Assembly: GCA_036852015.1 (NCBI GenBank)
Contig: JAANDG010000233.1
Location: 144,942 to 208,941 of the forward strand
Direction of reading: 5' to 3'
DNA: 64,000 nt
Origin: Pelodera strongyloides
Lineage: Eukaryota > Nematoda > Chromadorea > Rhabditida > Rhabditidae
The notes under the pieces were generated by a model, which saw only the letters and a list, made by a program, of their open reading frames with translations, searched no databases and had not been told where the DNA came from. Shown piece by piece: positions 47,001 through 58,282 of the stretch (the stretch's first letter is position 1; each line of letters begins with the position of its first letter). The position numbers were made by a program, and so were the translations under genes.

Positions 47001-48823
47001 GAAATAGCTTCTAGGGCGCAACTCTCATAAAATGTCCGTAATGTACACCATACCTGTGTTGTTATCTGCTTCTGTTCCTCTCTCGTCACTGCATGAACAC
47101 CAGATTGTGTGATGTATGTCTTGAGAACCTGCAATAAATAGCTCCATCATAGTAAGTCTTGAAAAGTGAAAAGGGTAAGTGCAAATAGAAGCGCATCGCA
47201 GTATTGAAATGGGCATGTTTCTTTTCTTCTATAAGATAACAACTTGATGTAACAAATGATGAGTGGAGATTGAATTCTAAACAAACAAAAGAGCAAATGA
47301 AAAGGAACACACACTGGTCGTCCAATAACCCATATTCTAAAAAAGGCGCACCTGCGGATCAGTCAACTGAGCATATCCAAAGTCGACCAACTCATCCAGA
47401 AGCTCGTAGATTAGCACAAAATTTGAGCGCACGCTTTCCTATAATGCAAACACAGGAATTAGCCAGTTGCACGCCGAATCAAAGTAGGCAAGTCCTAACC
47501 ACTGCATAAATCATAAACGAATATAAGCTTTAAACTCTTTATGTATTTATAAAAACGCATCGTACACACCACGTAACAGTAAGCTGTATCGTACCCAGTA
47601 CCCTCTTGCGGAGAAAATTCTGCCCAAAGAAAGGCAAAAATGGCAACCATAATTACCATAAGTATGAAATCATGGTCTCTTCAAAGACCCTTCAAAGTGC
47701 CAGATGATAATTACCTACCTCATTAATCTTTCCAAAGTAGGACTGCATGGTCTGGATGAAACGATGGAGAATCTCGAACACCTAAAAGCCAAGGACTAAT
47801 TAAAGCGAAATGCTAGCCCCTTTGGAAAATTTGCATATGATAAGCAAATCCTATGTATCCTATGCTAATTTTGTACGATTGCCGTGGAGATCGTACAAAA
47901 TTAGCATAGGATACATAGGATGTGCTTATCATATGCAAATTTTCCAAACAGGCTAGCATTTCGCTTTAACTAAAGTACCAGAGCTAGTTCGTAATACGTG
48001 ATTTCTCACAACCACTTTGGTGTTATTTAATAAACAAATAATTAAACAAATAAAAGTAATAAAAACAGCTTACCGCCGCCGCATTACAATCTCGCCTTGT
48101 CGCCGCGCACACCCATACATTTCCAGTCTTTTTGTACAGAAAAGATGTGCGCCCGATCAGAGCCACCGGTGACCGCATCTACGATTCAAATCAATCAACG
48201 TCAGAAAAAAATGGAATTATTTATTGCACCTGCACCACTTGCTATACAAGATCGCAACGTACCACTAGCTCTTGTATGTTTAGCTCTATGAACAGTTTCA
48301 TCATCAATATGTTTCAAAGTTATCATGAAAGTGAAAGATGTGTTACAATATGATTTGCAGCCAAGATTACTTCAAATAAGTGCAGTTATTTTCTCACTAA
48401 AAATAGGGATAGCCATGCGAAGCGCGCATGAACCACTAAATAATACCGTAGAACATACCACTTGTTGTCGTGCGTGAATAACATTGACGCGGAACGCGTT
48501 CACAGCATCTCTTGTCAACTCATCTCGATAAACGCGACACGTCAACACCTTAAAGAACAAACAGAATGAGGCATTAAAAAAAAGATAACTCCATGGTTCA
48601 TTGGCACATGAATCCGGTAGCGGGCTTCTATGCAATTTATAACTAACTGACCCTGACGCCAAAACGTACATCTCACTCGCAAATACATGTAAGCTAACAC
48701 CGTGACGTATATAAAAGACTTCAAAGTAATTCAACACAAGACTTAACTGCTCTCCATACCATACTTAACTGACACGACACCCACCTCTCCCTTATGATTG
48801 TAGATAAATATTCCACCGATCAT
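44015..48823 (-). CDS. ap2m1: AP-2 complex subunit mu (dpy-23/apm-2 type)
   Basis: Fourteen exons: 48823-48785, 48548-48459, 48178-48074, 47781-47719, 47438-47352, 47128-47054, 46796-46694, 46419-46299, 45955-45800, 45537-45438, 45122-45024, 44772-44701, 44458-44387, 44122-44015. They encode 429 residues, against 435 in human AP2M1. The N-terminal longin-type domain begins [13 protein letters not shown] and continues [20 protein letters not shown]. The phosphorylated linker [19 protein letters not shown] places Thr155 at the AAK1 site (Thr156 in mammals). The mu-homology domain has [20 protein letters not shown], the phosphoinositide- and cargo-binding region, [12 protein letters not shown], and the canonical end SGIYETRC. 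Mu2 recruits YxxPhi cargo to clathrin coats at the plasma membrane. AP-1 mu is less likely because the start (MIGG) and end (GIYETRC) are those of mu2. A tRNA gene lies antisense in the last intron and a hairpin MITE in intron 3. Confidence 0.97.
44301..44372 (+). tRNA. tRNA-Thr (anticodon CGT)
   Basis: 72-nt cloverleaf. The acceptor stem GCCCGTT/AGTGGGC pairs with G-U allowance. The D arm is GCTC...GAGC, the anticodon stem TCTGT/ACAGA with loop CTCGTAA (anticodon CGT), and the T loop TTCAATC. The discriminator is A and a T-run follows for Pol III termination. It lies on the opposite strand within the last intron of AP-2 mu, only about 15 nt from a coding exon. Confidence 0.93.
46501..46548. 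repeat. 48-bp hairpin, 21-bp arms
   Basis: GAGATTCAGTGGAGGTTTGA(C) and the inverse GTCAAACCACCACTGAATCT(C) with one mismatch around a 6-nt loop, in an AP-2 mu intron. Confidence 0.85.
47802..47967. mobile_element. MITE family 2 (long hairpin), copy b
   Basis: 166-bp near-perfect palindrome with AAAGCGAAATGCTAGCCCCT at the left and AGGCTAGCATTTCGCTTT at the right. It is flanked by TTA/AAC and lies in intron 3 of AP-2 mu. Confidence 0.95.
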
Positions 48824-49408
48824 AGCAAGCACTGGTTCTTAATTGACATCGGCTGAAGTTCGATAGTAAGACATCGACAAAAAAGGCATACGACTCATTC
48901 CAACATGAAACAGCAATATGTATCACTGATTTTTTTACAATATGCATAAAATACTTCATCTACTTATTTCCACCATGTGCTACATAGCACAACATGGTGT
49001 GGTGGACGGTGGTAAATACTACTTAATTTATTTATTAAAAAAAACCAAGATAACCACACCGCCGAAAACGGATCCCTCAGGAAATAATAGAGCAGATATC
49101 TCAACGAGTTATAAACCAATATTTATTTGGGTAAGCATACTGTACATCATAAACTCAAAAGGAATAATCATAACATATATCGATCACAAAGAACATAGTT
49201 GCACATAATTCACGAATTGGCACATATCAATGCACGAATATATATATATTGATATTCTTAATTACACGAAAAATTAACCACCTTCTACCATATAAGTTGA
49301 GCTGGTGTGAAGTGCAAAAACCAACCAGGATATAAGAAGTACTTCGAGTTCATATACAAGCGAACAAGCGCACAAATTCCCACTAGAATTGAGAATAGAG
49401 GGTAATAG

Positions 49409-49472
<64 letters not shown>

Positions 49473-50472
49473 ATATATATAAAGCGAAGCGAAAAAGCAC
49501 AATAATGTACAAGCGAAGAAAAAAGCATTAACCATAACCGATCTCTTCCAGTCCATGTTTCGTGATTATTACAATTAACTACAAAGTACGAAAACAAACA
49601 TGAATTATGTACATTTGGTACCTAATACTACAACCTGGTAACCAATTAAGTAATCCTCACGCCTTACACATACATCTGAATTAAATTACAAGTACTCAAC
49701 TAATAAAATCTATCAAGCATACTAACCAAGGGAAATAAATATACAGTGGAGTAAGTCCTAGTCTAAAATTTGAATAGAAATACATTGCGTGAAAAAAAGT
49801 CAATTGTCAATTCACATTCACCCCAAGTACACGATCAAAAGAGTAAAACACAAAGTAACAATAGAAATGTCGGTGCAGAATCGGAACGGGAAGAATAGAA
49901 TCATGAAAACCAGTTCCAGTTAGAGTCACAAAAAATAGGTGAGGAATGAGGAAAACATACCGTAATAAGAGAATAGGGCGAGGGTATAAATCCCGTGCGT
50001 AAGTTGAAAAGGTCTGATTAACTAACTGATCAAAACTTGTCATATGAGAAGAGGGCTGTATTATCGATATGCGTCCGATTAATGCCGAGTATGTTAGAAA
50101 CGAAGAAGAGAGAGGTGAAATATGTACCCACTGCCCCTACCCAACCCAACACTCTCAGTAAACAAACAAAAGAAGTAGGGGAGACCAGGGGGCAAATAGT
50201 ATGTAGAGTGCCATAAGATAAGGAGAAGCAGGAGAATCAAAAGACTTCAGAAATTTGAGACACGATGAACAGCGGTAGGTACAATTGCACTGCCAATATT
50301 CACAAAAGGGAACATCCTATTGAAGAGTGAGAAAGGTAAAACAAGACAGAGAAAGAAAGAGAGAGAGAGTACAGAGTAGATAGAGAGAGAAGGAGAAAAA
50401 AATAAGAACGAGACCATACCTTAGGACATAAGTACAGTAATCCAGACATCCAATCCAGACTTTTTCTTACAA
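48824..50472. other. Intergenic region upstream of AP-2 mu
   Basis: No exons seen. It contains the (TA)n tract at 49412-49481, a GA-rich stretch near 50340-50400, and presumably the AP-2 mu promoter. An acceptor-like ACTTCAG lies about 45 nt upstream of the AP-2 mu ATG. Confidence 0.55.
49412..49481. repeat. (TA)n microsatellite
   Basis: TA dinucleotides with a single frame slip near 49461. Confidence 0.97.
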
Positions 50473-53400
50473 CTATCTCAGCTGTCTGGACGATAATCGT
50501 CGCAAACCTGCCGGAGGCTTTCCTGACAGTGGATGAGCGAATATCGAGGACATCTGTTGCGTTTGATCGTCCGCATCTAAATATGCATCGGTATAAATAA
50601 GGTCAAAAGAAAGTAAATATATGTCGTCACATGGTAAAGAAAACAAGGGTGAAACTTCCCTACTTCTCTTGTATACGCGTTTCGGTTAAGGAAGTTTTCA
50701 TAGAATTTACGCAATCTCTAAACGCTAAATACTGTAATAGTCAAGTAAGAAAAGCCATACGTGTACTCCGTCACACAACGGAAGTTCACGCTAAGGTATA
50801 AAGAACATAAAACAAACTAACTCACCTCGCACAACGACAACGTCCGGGAAACTGATATGGATCTGAAATCAAATAATGTGATACAATAAAGACCGCAAAT
50901 CGATACAATACGGGATGTAACCTCTGTAGTTAGGGTAATTCGAACAAAACTACATAAGCTGTCCACCATAATATCACACTAATTGTAAGAAGACATTACA
51001 CGCATATTATACTAATTATTCTTTAAACCAATAAACCCACCGTCAACTTGGCGAATCTTGTCCTCGACCCACTCAGTGATCCTCCTCGACTCAGAACACC
51101 AATCTTTCTCATTCCAGACGGGTAATTCTCAAGCGTCAACGTCTCCTGGCACCATGCGTTGTCTGAAATTCATACGACAATTTGACGGCAGCTTATTGCC
51201 GTTTCAATTAGTGATAGTCGTTCCTAATGGTTTAAGAGAATAATTATAAATAACAATAACAGTTAATTTAATGGCTAAATGCCAATACAACCAATATCTT
51301 ACAAACAGCAACAATTAAAAGAGTAAAAATTTCTGCTTTAGATCAAATCAAAGCACAAGCTCGACGTACCCGAGTCCCGATGATACCCTAGCGGGTAATT
51401 CCTTCGTACCAGTGCGGCACCGGCTGAAGATGCCCTACTACTCACAACAGAACGCCCCATCAATTCGTTTGGCCTGTAAAGGAATAAATAAGTTCCAGGT
51501 TAAGTCACACTAATACAAAATCTTCAAAGCAAAGGAAGAAAGAAAAGAAAGAAGTCACAAGTTAATCCTGTAATCCCGAAAAAAAAAAGAAGTTCCAAGT
51601 TTAGTTAATAATCCAAATCTTCAAAAGTAAGACGGATACTGTTATTGCAAACTCATCATCATTAGCTTGTTTCGCCCACGTATGAATGAAAAAGTACGAT
51701 ATCGCGTGGCAGATATATGAATTTTCAAAAGAAAGAAGGATAGAAAAAGTGCAATGTTTCGTCCAGAACATAAATTTTCAAAGAAAAAAAGTAATATGAT
51801 CGTAACAATCAATGGGCGTAACAAAATCACTTGTACAGAAGGTTGCGAAAATGGGTCTTCCAGAAAATGAAGATTCTCCACGCCAACCCACCTCAACAGT
51901 TTCGCATGGAGTTCATATCCGGAGATTGACCCTTCCACCAAACAGTGCAACTCGCTCACAGTTATTATAGGACGAACACGATCCATTATCGAATCCTGAA
52001 AGTAATGCTAATGATAAAAAATCTACCACTTGTGGTGCAAACGTTACAGAATTACCTTTTTATCACGTCTGAAATAGATAAACCACTTTAAAGTTCATCA
52101 CTTCATCACAATGAGCAGAGAATTATAACTGTCTGTTGCTACAAATCACTAGCTAAACAAATGGTCTGTGAGAAACTCTGCACCCACACGGAACTGCTAA
52201 ATCGACAGCAGCAATTAGATAGGTTCCAGTTTTTTTTGGATATTGAACAATCATGATTCAACCGGACCGGAGCCTAACATGCTGTACATACCACAGACCA
52301 TACCCTAGTAGTGCACAATTCATACCGTAATTCCCCAGTGTGATAGCCGCACTCCGACAGTCTTCTCTCCACCCTGGGGCGTTGTCTTGAATGAAGCATC
52401 CACAGACTCGTCGGGCACGTTATCGGGGTCGCGTTCACATCTGTATACAGAGAATACGTTTTTGATTCAGATTAAGGAACGGGGATTGCACAAAGGATTC
52501 TGAGAGAGGCTATTCGTGCGCGCTTTTAGGACATTTTAGGTGCGGGAAAACCATCAATACGTGTGGAAAGTGTAGACCATAGTGAACACAGTATCTTCAT
52601 CAGGGTTCGTATTATTATACAGAATACCTTTAAGAACCGAGGAAGAACAATGGTATACAGTCAACTAGACTAACACCATACAATTCTGGTGAAACAATAA
52701 AGCAGAAAAAAAAAAGAAAAACCAAAGAAACTTACCCCATAGCAGAGAGAGAAAAGCTCCCATTGCTCACATCCAACATTTTCAAATCGAATGGTCTGAA
52801 CCTGTAGACATCTTCATAGTTAAGCTCGACACCCTAAAAAGTAATATTTTGCTCATTTGCACATTAGATCTTCACGAGTGTCTGAAGACAACTGTCATAC
52901 GTCCCCAGCAGAGGACAAAACACGGCTGACTTTAATGAAAAAAAAAACACTTAAATATGCATACATTTTTCTCATGACTTTTATGTGTCCGTAATAAATA
53001 GCCACAACGTTGCGCTTACATGATGCGGGGGATTCCTATCAATCTTATAAACGGAAATAAATAGATAGGCGAGCATCAGGATCAAAACAAGCAAAAACGA
53101 CCCTTTCGTTCATCGTTGGCTCGTTATAATTATAAGCTCAGCAACTAACCTCAACTCGCATAAGTTGTCTCCACTCCCTCGGCGGTACCGTCACTCCCTC
53201 CATCAGACACTTGTCAAGCCAGAAGAACTCGTCAGTGAGGTGAGCGAAGCCGGGAAACGCCTAAACACATATGCAAATACGTAAGATTTTTCCGTAAGCG
53301 GCTAACCTAGCTCTCCAATTTCGTTCAGCACCGTTTACAGGTTAGACTTTTACATAGGAACGGCCCCATTCCAAGTATCAACCAACCTGCTGAGCCGCCA

Positions 53401-54532
53401 CAATCGTGTCATAATCGGCGCGCAACAACACTTGGTAACACACATCGGGTGCAATGGGCGGGAAGAAGACACAAGGTGTCGGAGTGACAATCTCAACGCT
53501 GAAATTACATCTGTTTGATTCATAGTGTCACATCGTTGGTTAAAAAATAGAAACCAATTTTCACTAGATCTAAAATGTAAAATCGTCAGAAATGGTTAAA
53601 TTTGTTCCCGAACATAAACATGGCAAGTAGATTATTCCTCTTATCCTTTCAGACACTTTTAATGTACGCCTACATTGAAAAAAAAACGCAACGCGGAAAG
53701 ATTTGTAAGTGACTGTTTTAAAGGGAAGGGAAAACGTTTTGATTGATTCAGACACGACACACGACTATAATTCCTTCCCTTTAAAGCAAGGCTATTTGTA
53801 ACAAGGGAACCCTATCTCAAAACAATGAACATGATTACTAAACCGTCCGGCTGCAGCTGGACCGACTCGACGGAGTCTCAGTTCCGCAGGCAGACATGGT
53901 TCCCGACGGCGAGGAGACCAAAGACAACGGCTGGATTCAGGATCAGGACAGCGACATCATCCAGCAACTCACTGAATGATTCGTCACACAGATCCTAGTA
54001 CAGCCAACGACCATGAATGTCGCATAGGCTTAGGCTGTCTACAAACTGTAGTTGACAATATTTTCGGTAGAACAGAAGGGTCGCATTACCAGAAACCGAC
54101 ATCAGGCGTAACTCCGCAGAGACGTCAGTTTCGGTTTTCACCTCGTAACCTCATAGCAACCAAAGCCTCCCGTTGGTTTGATATTTGGCGTGGAGGATTA
54201 TTCATTAAAATTAAAAACTACGACTCTACGCTAACCCTCAAGGTGACAAGGCTTTACTATCAACTATAGGCTTACTGTTCGCGTTCATTGCTCACTACGA
54301 TAGCATGACGAAACCGTGTGAAACGAATGCTACCAAGAAATATCTAATACCGTACAGACAGGTACAGTACACCGTACAATGCCAAAGAAACTACAAACTT
54401 CACAAAAGACACGCAGCACTTACAAAATAATAAAAACAGGAATAAACAAGTTGTAAACGATAATGGCACACACCTGTAAAGTGGAGAATCATTCTCATTC
54501 TCATCCACAATGTTTGTGCACATGACAACCAT
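50473..54532 (-). CDS. Uncharacterised 321-aa protein
   Basis: Ten exons: 54532-54474, 53498-53387, 53260-53150, 52833-52736, 52440-52326, 51995-51892, 51473-51370, 51162-51041, 50862-50826, 50576-50473. They give 322 codons including TAG, all phases matching. The ATG (MVVMCTNIVDENEND) is 14 nt after ATTTCAG, a probable trans-splice site. The first ~190 residues look globular and rich in aromatic and acidic residues (PTPCVFFPPIAPDVCYQVLL, HLTDEFFWLDKCLMEGV, YEDVYRFRPFDLKMLDV). The last ~120 are Ser/Arg-rich, ending FAHPLSGKPPAGLRRLSSRQ-LR, and are probably disordered. No signal peptide or transmembrane segment is visible. I do not recognise the family. It lies between the TM2D2-like and AP-2 mu genes in the same orientation. 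Confidence 0.8.
53718..53785. mobile_element. Small inverted-repeat element, TTTAAAGGGAAGG ends
   Basis: About 68 bp. TTTAAAGGGAAGGGAA at the left and TTCCTTCCCTTTAAA at the right, in intron 1 of the 321-aa protein gene. Confidence 0.6.
53857..53979 (+). pseudogene. Isolated exon-like segment on the + strand
   Basis: After CGGCTGCAG an open frame of 40 codons runs to TGA with a coding-like acidic composition (VPDGEETKDNGWIQDQDSDI). It lies inside intron 1 of a minus-strand gene, and no other + strand exons could be joined to it. It may be a terminal exon of an unrecognised gene or a captured exon fragment. Confidence 0.3.
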
Positions 54533-55422
54533 TTTAGATTCGAAGTTTCTGAAATGTTAAGAATTTTAATTGCAGCGAAGCGAACCGTCAAGAGACACGT
54601 CACGAAAAAAGCACGTCTACCTTCCATATCTTACATGAGAGAAGGGTATGAAAACGAGATGAATTGTGTACCAAAATACGTAGAAAAACCTAACAATACG
54701 CACAAAAAGGTGAGAAAAGTGAAACCAGTGTATCAAGTAAGAATACGTAACAATGTAACTATACAATACATCAAGTAGATTTCGCAGAAAGATATCAAAA
54801 CTTGGATTGAACCAAATCCCGCACGAAAAATCAGATAGTCCAAAGAAAGATCAAAATTTATTCACCCGTCTTATATTGTATCGTCAAGTGTTGCGAGAAA
54901 CCAGTAAAAACCGAGGAAAAACATACGGAGAGAGACAAGATAATGGCACGAACATCAGAGAAACTACTATAGAGTGAACGATAGTCTTGCTAAGGTCTTT
55001 ATCGAATTACGAACTGTATAAACCCGCAAAATTATTGAGTGATGGACGCCTTGACTAAATGAGATGATAACTTGGTTATATCCTTTGAGCGAGATAGCCT
55101 TACACCTTACGTACATTACATCGACTTACAAAATAGAGCCGCAAAAGAGCGTGCGAGTGTATATCAACGAAACTTAAAGTAAGACATCCAGAGAGAACAC
55201 CTCCAGCTTAGAAAATATAAGTTTGCCATGACTAACCTACTATGGTCAATGTTTATCGACAAAATAGGATAATAAGCTTATCGAGCCCTAACATTCCGCT
55301 ATTCGATCCGTTACCGTAGTCTTCCCCCAAGGTACACGCTTCATTCCTCATTCCTCCACCTTCTGTCACACGGTCACCCTACACTGTCCACAGTACTAGC
55401 TACCGTATCCCCATAAGTTCCA
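54533..55422. other. Intergenic region
   Basis: Between the 321-aa protein gene and the TM2D2-like gene. AT-rich, with no exons or repeats of note. Confidence 0.6.
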
Positions 55423-57270
55423 TTAGTAATAAGGTTCCCAGTTGGAATCGTCCGCCGGCATCAGATTACCAGTTACCAAAAGGCAGATATCGATTATCCA
55501 CCACACTCCCAATCCACCCAGAGTCATCAGCTTTCCGACAGCGATTGCCGAGTAGCCCAGGCAAAATCTGAAACAAGGTGTATACTGGTTTACTAAACAT
55601 TAGAGAGGTAAGGTAAGGAAGTAAGGTAAGCAGAAGGTTCTTCCCATACTTCGTTCGATGTGCTTGATTGTGTGTTGTCTCTGTGAATAAAGAAGCTATA
55701 CTTTTCTAAACTGTTACAAAACGCCATACCAAGTAAAAATCACAAACATTCCACTGAGGCTACAATCAGCGAAAATCCCCGAAGAGTCTAATAAATCTTA
55801 CATTTTCTATTTTCGTCTGTTGTAAACTTCGGTAAATTTCCAAATCAAAGGAATAAATAAATAAATAAAGCTAATAAGTAGTAGTCGTACAAAGAGGAAA
55901 GGAAACTAACCTGTCCACGGCCAAAACTCCCAGAAAGATGCTATAGAGAAGCGTGGATAGAAAATAGTGACCCGTGTACCTAAAAAAAGTTTAATTTTTT
56001 TAATAAAAAAAAACAATATATTAACTTTTTTAACCTTAACATAAAATGTTTGCGCGAAACAGAACGTACGCCCTGTTTTGTTCAACATCCAACGAGTTAG
56101 ATAAAACAAAACGACATAAAAATAGAATTCTACTAAACACACTAAGATGCCGGAAATACTGAAATACCCTTCCCGATAGACTTGAAAGTATATTGACCAG
56201 TTCAATTAAAGCAAGTGTAACGCAAAAATACCTACTTGATGCATGGCACTTCTCTGAGAAATGTTCGAGGACCATAACACTCGACACAGGCGAGCACCTT
56301 GCAGGATACATTCGTCCGGGCCACGTCCTCATACCGTACTCCACCGAATCGTGGACAATCACCATCCTGAAACCAAATAGTATATAGTAAGGAGGTGGGG
56401 GGCAAGGCAAACCCATACGCGTACGGGGAAGGTGAACAAACAAATAAATATGAATACCACTTTTTGTTCAGAGATACAATCATCACACACAATAATCATG
56501 TACATAGAATAAGGTAGTGTAGTATGTTAGCCAAGCATGAACTTACACATCGATTTGTTGTTTTTACATAGTAGTCCGAACAAAAAACACACACATTACA
56601 AGTAAGTCGGCACTCCACCAGCATTTTTTTAAATAGATTCTAGGACTAGCTAAGGTTCAAACTTCAAACCTTGGTCCCATTCTGCGACGGATTGGCCAAT
56701 ACTGGTGGGTCGCAAAGCACAAACTCGTCCGGCAAGAACGAACAGGGGATCCATGGGCCATCTGGACGCGAGGGCACTAAATGGGCAGAAAGTAATAACA
56801 TAGTTTAAATAAGTCGAGCCTGAATTTCCGTTATACTCCATCCATACTATCGCTCGAAATTCTAATAACGTTATCGTTCGCTTACGCCTTTTCACGAAAC
56901 CATGAAACACTACGAATATAACCACACAAAAAGAACCCACGACACGATGCAACATCTCATGTATCATACAGGTAAAGCATGTACCAATTTGTCAGAATGT
57001 TGCGAATTCGGACTAGAGTTAACTTAGATTGTAAAGAATAATACGAGAACACATAAACATACATTGCATTTCTTCACATTCCTCTAGGTACGGGTACGGT
57101 TCGGAAGCAAAAGTGGTAACCGTAATCTGGAACAGGAACAATGAAAAGTACACCCTTGCATATCGCAAAACAACCCCCACCACACAAGTTGTGTGGACAA
57201 GGGCTCTAACTGCCCGTTATTTGTCTTGCTTCTTCTTATAACACTACACTTCATAACCGTTGTTATCACA

Positions 57271-57342
<72 letters not shown>

Positions 57343-57672
57343 CAGCGAAATGATACGCACCATCTATGGCTCTACATTCTAACCCCATCAATACCACTTA
57401 CTCAAACTCCTCTATCATCTCCTAATAATTTCCAAGGCTTCCATTTCATTATCGTATTTTACGAATAAACCTAACCCGACCCGGTGCACTTACTCAAATC
57501 TCACAGAAATTATCAGTATCATTACACAGGCGGCATCACAGAGAAAAAATATCTAAACAAAACCCACCTTATCCTTCCCGCTTCCAAATGTCTTTCTTTT
57601 CGGTACCAAACTCGTTGCAGCCATCGCAAGCGCCACGCTCCCATACATCAACAACAACCATTTGTATGTCAT
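55423..57672 (-). CDS. tm2d2: TM2 domain-containing protein, TM2D2-like
   Basis: Six exons: 57672-57568, 57126-57063, 56776-56670, 56366-56236, 55979-55911, 55567-55423; 206 residues. It starts with a signal peptide (MTYKWLLLMYGSVALAMAA). The luminal part has paired cysteines (WIPCSFLPDEFVLCD, VSCKVLACVECYG) leading to PRTFLREVPCIKY, a hallmark of TM2D2. The TM2 domain follows: a first helix YFLSTLLYSIFLGVLAVDRF, the DRF motif and FCLGYSAIAVGKLMTLGGLG, and a second helix VWWIIDICLLVTGN. The family tail is LMPADDSNW. The DRF motif is shared by the family. TM2D1-3 proteins act with Notch/gamma-secretase function in flies. Membrane insertion and cleavage of the signal are predicted from sequence. 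It lies about 600 bp downstream of DRG2 on the same strand. Confidence 0.93.
57273..57338. repeat. (TA)n microsatellite
   Basis: Uninterrupted TA dinucleotides in intron 1 of the TM2D2-like gene. Confidence 0.97.
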
Positions 57673-58277
57673 GGTTCCTGGAATAATCAAAAATCATGCA
57701 ATACTATACTAACGACTAAGAAAAACCGCGGACAAAACACACATATAAATAAGCATACAGACCAACCCTGAATGTTAGCGACTAAACCTAACGACAAAAG
57801 ACTGGACCAAAAAAACGTGCGAACAAAAACATTAATCAGATAACATCGATAAATAAAATAATAAAATACAAGCTGCAGAACTCAAACTGCATTTACCTAA
57901 AGTCTGAAAACAAAATACCAGTTTCAATAAAATATTTAATAATCATAACTACTCCACGGGTATCTTTCTCAGCGAAGCCGATAACAAGGAAATTCAATCA
58001 GTAACAAAGAATAAGTAATTGACTCATAACTTACTCAAGCAAAACAAAGATGTATCACAAACAAGGGGATATTAAGCTATATACTCTACTAGAAAGATAT
58101 ATACCAGTAACAATGCCAAAAACGCGTGGCGATACAAGAATTCCAATCACCTCTACCGTACAAAATTGGTTACACTACCGTACAAACAATATCTCTACCC
58201 CACACAAACTTATAGGTTATATGTAACTTATTAATTAAATACACCAAGAAAGCATGGAATATCAATAAATTACTCCT
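57673..58277. other. Interval between DRG2 and the TM2D2-like gene
   Basis: About 600 bp, AT-rich, with no exon recognised. It holds the 3' end of DRG2 and the 5' flank of the TM2D2-like gene. Confidence 0.6.
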
Positions 58278-58282
58278 TTATT
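58277..58282 (-). terminator. AATAAA overlapping the DRG2 stop codon
   Basis: Minus strand reads AAG AAA TAA AGG, so the hexamer AATAAA includes the stop. If it is used, the 3' UTR would be only 10-20 nt. Confidence 0.4.

Noticed and set aside
50220..50320. Cys-rich last exon of the 321-aa protein gene (CEYWQCNCTYRCSSC)
   Set aside because: The frame that keeps phase with exon 9 ends at TAG 50473-50475; reaching this segment needs a different, out-of-phase frame.
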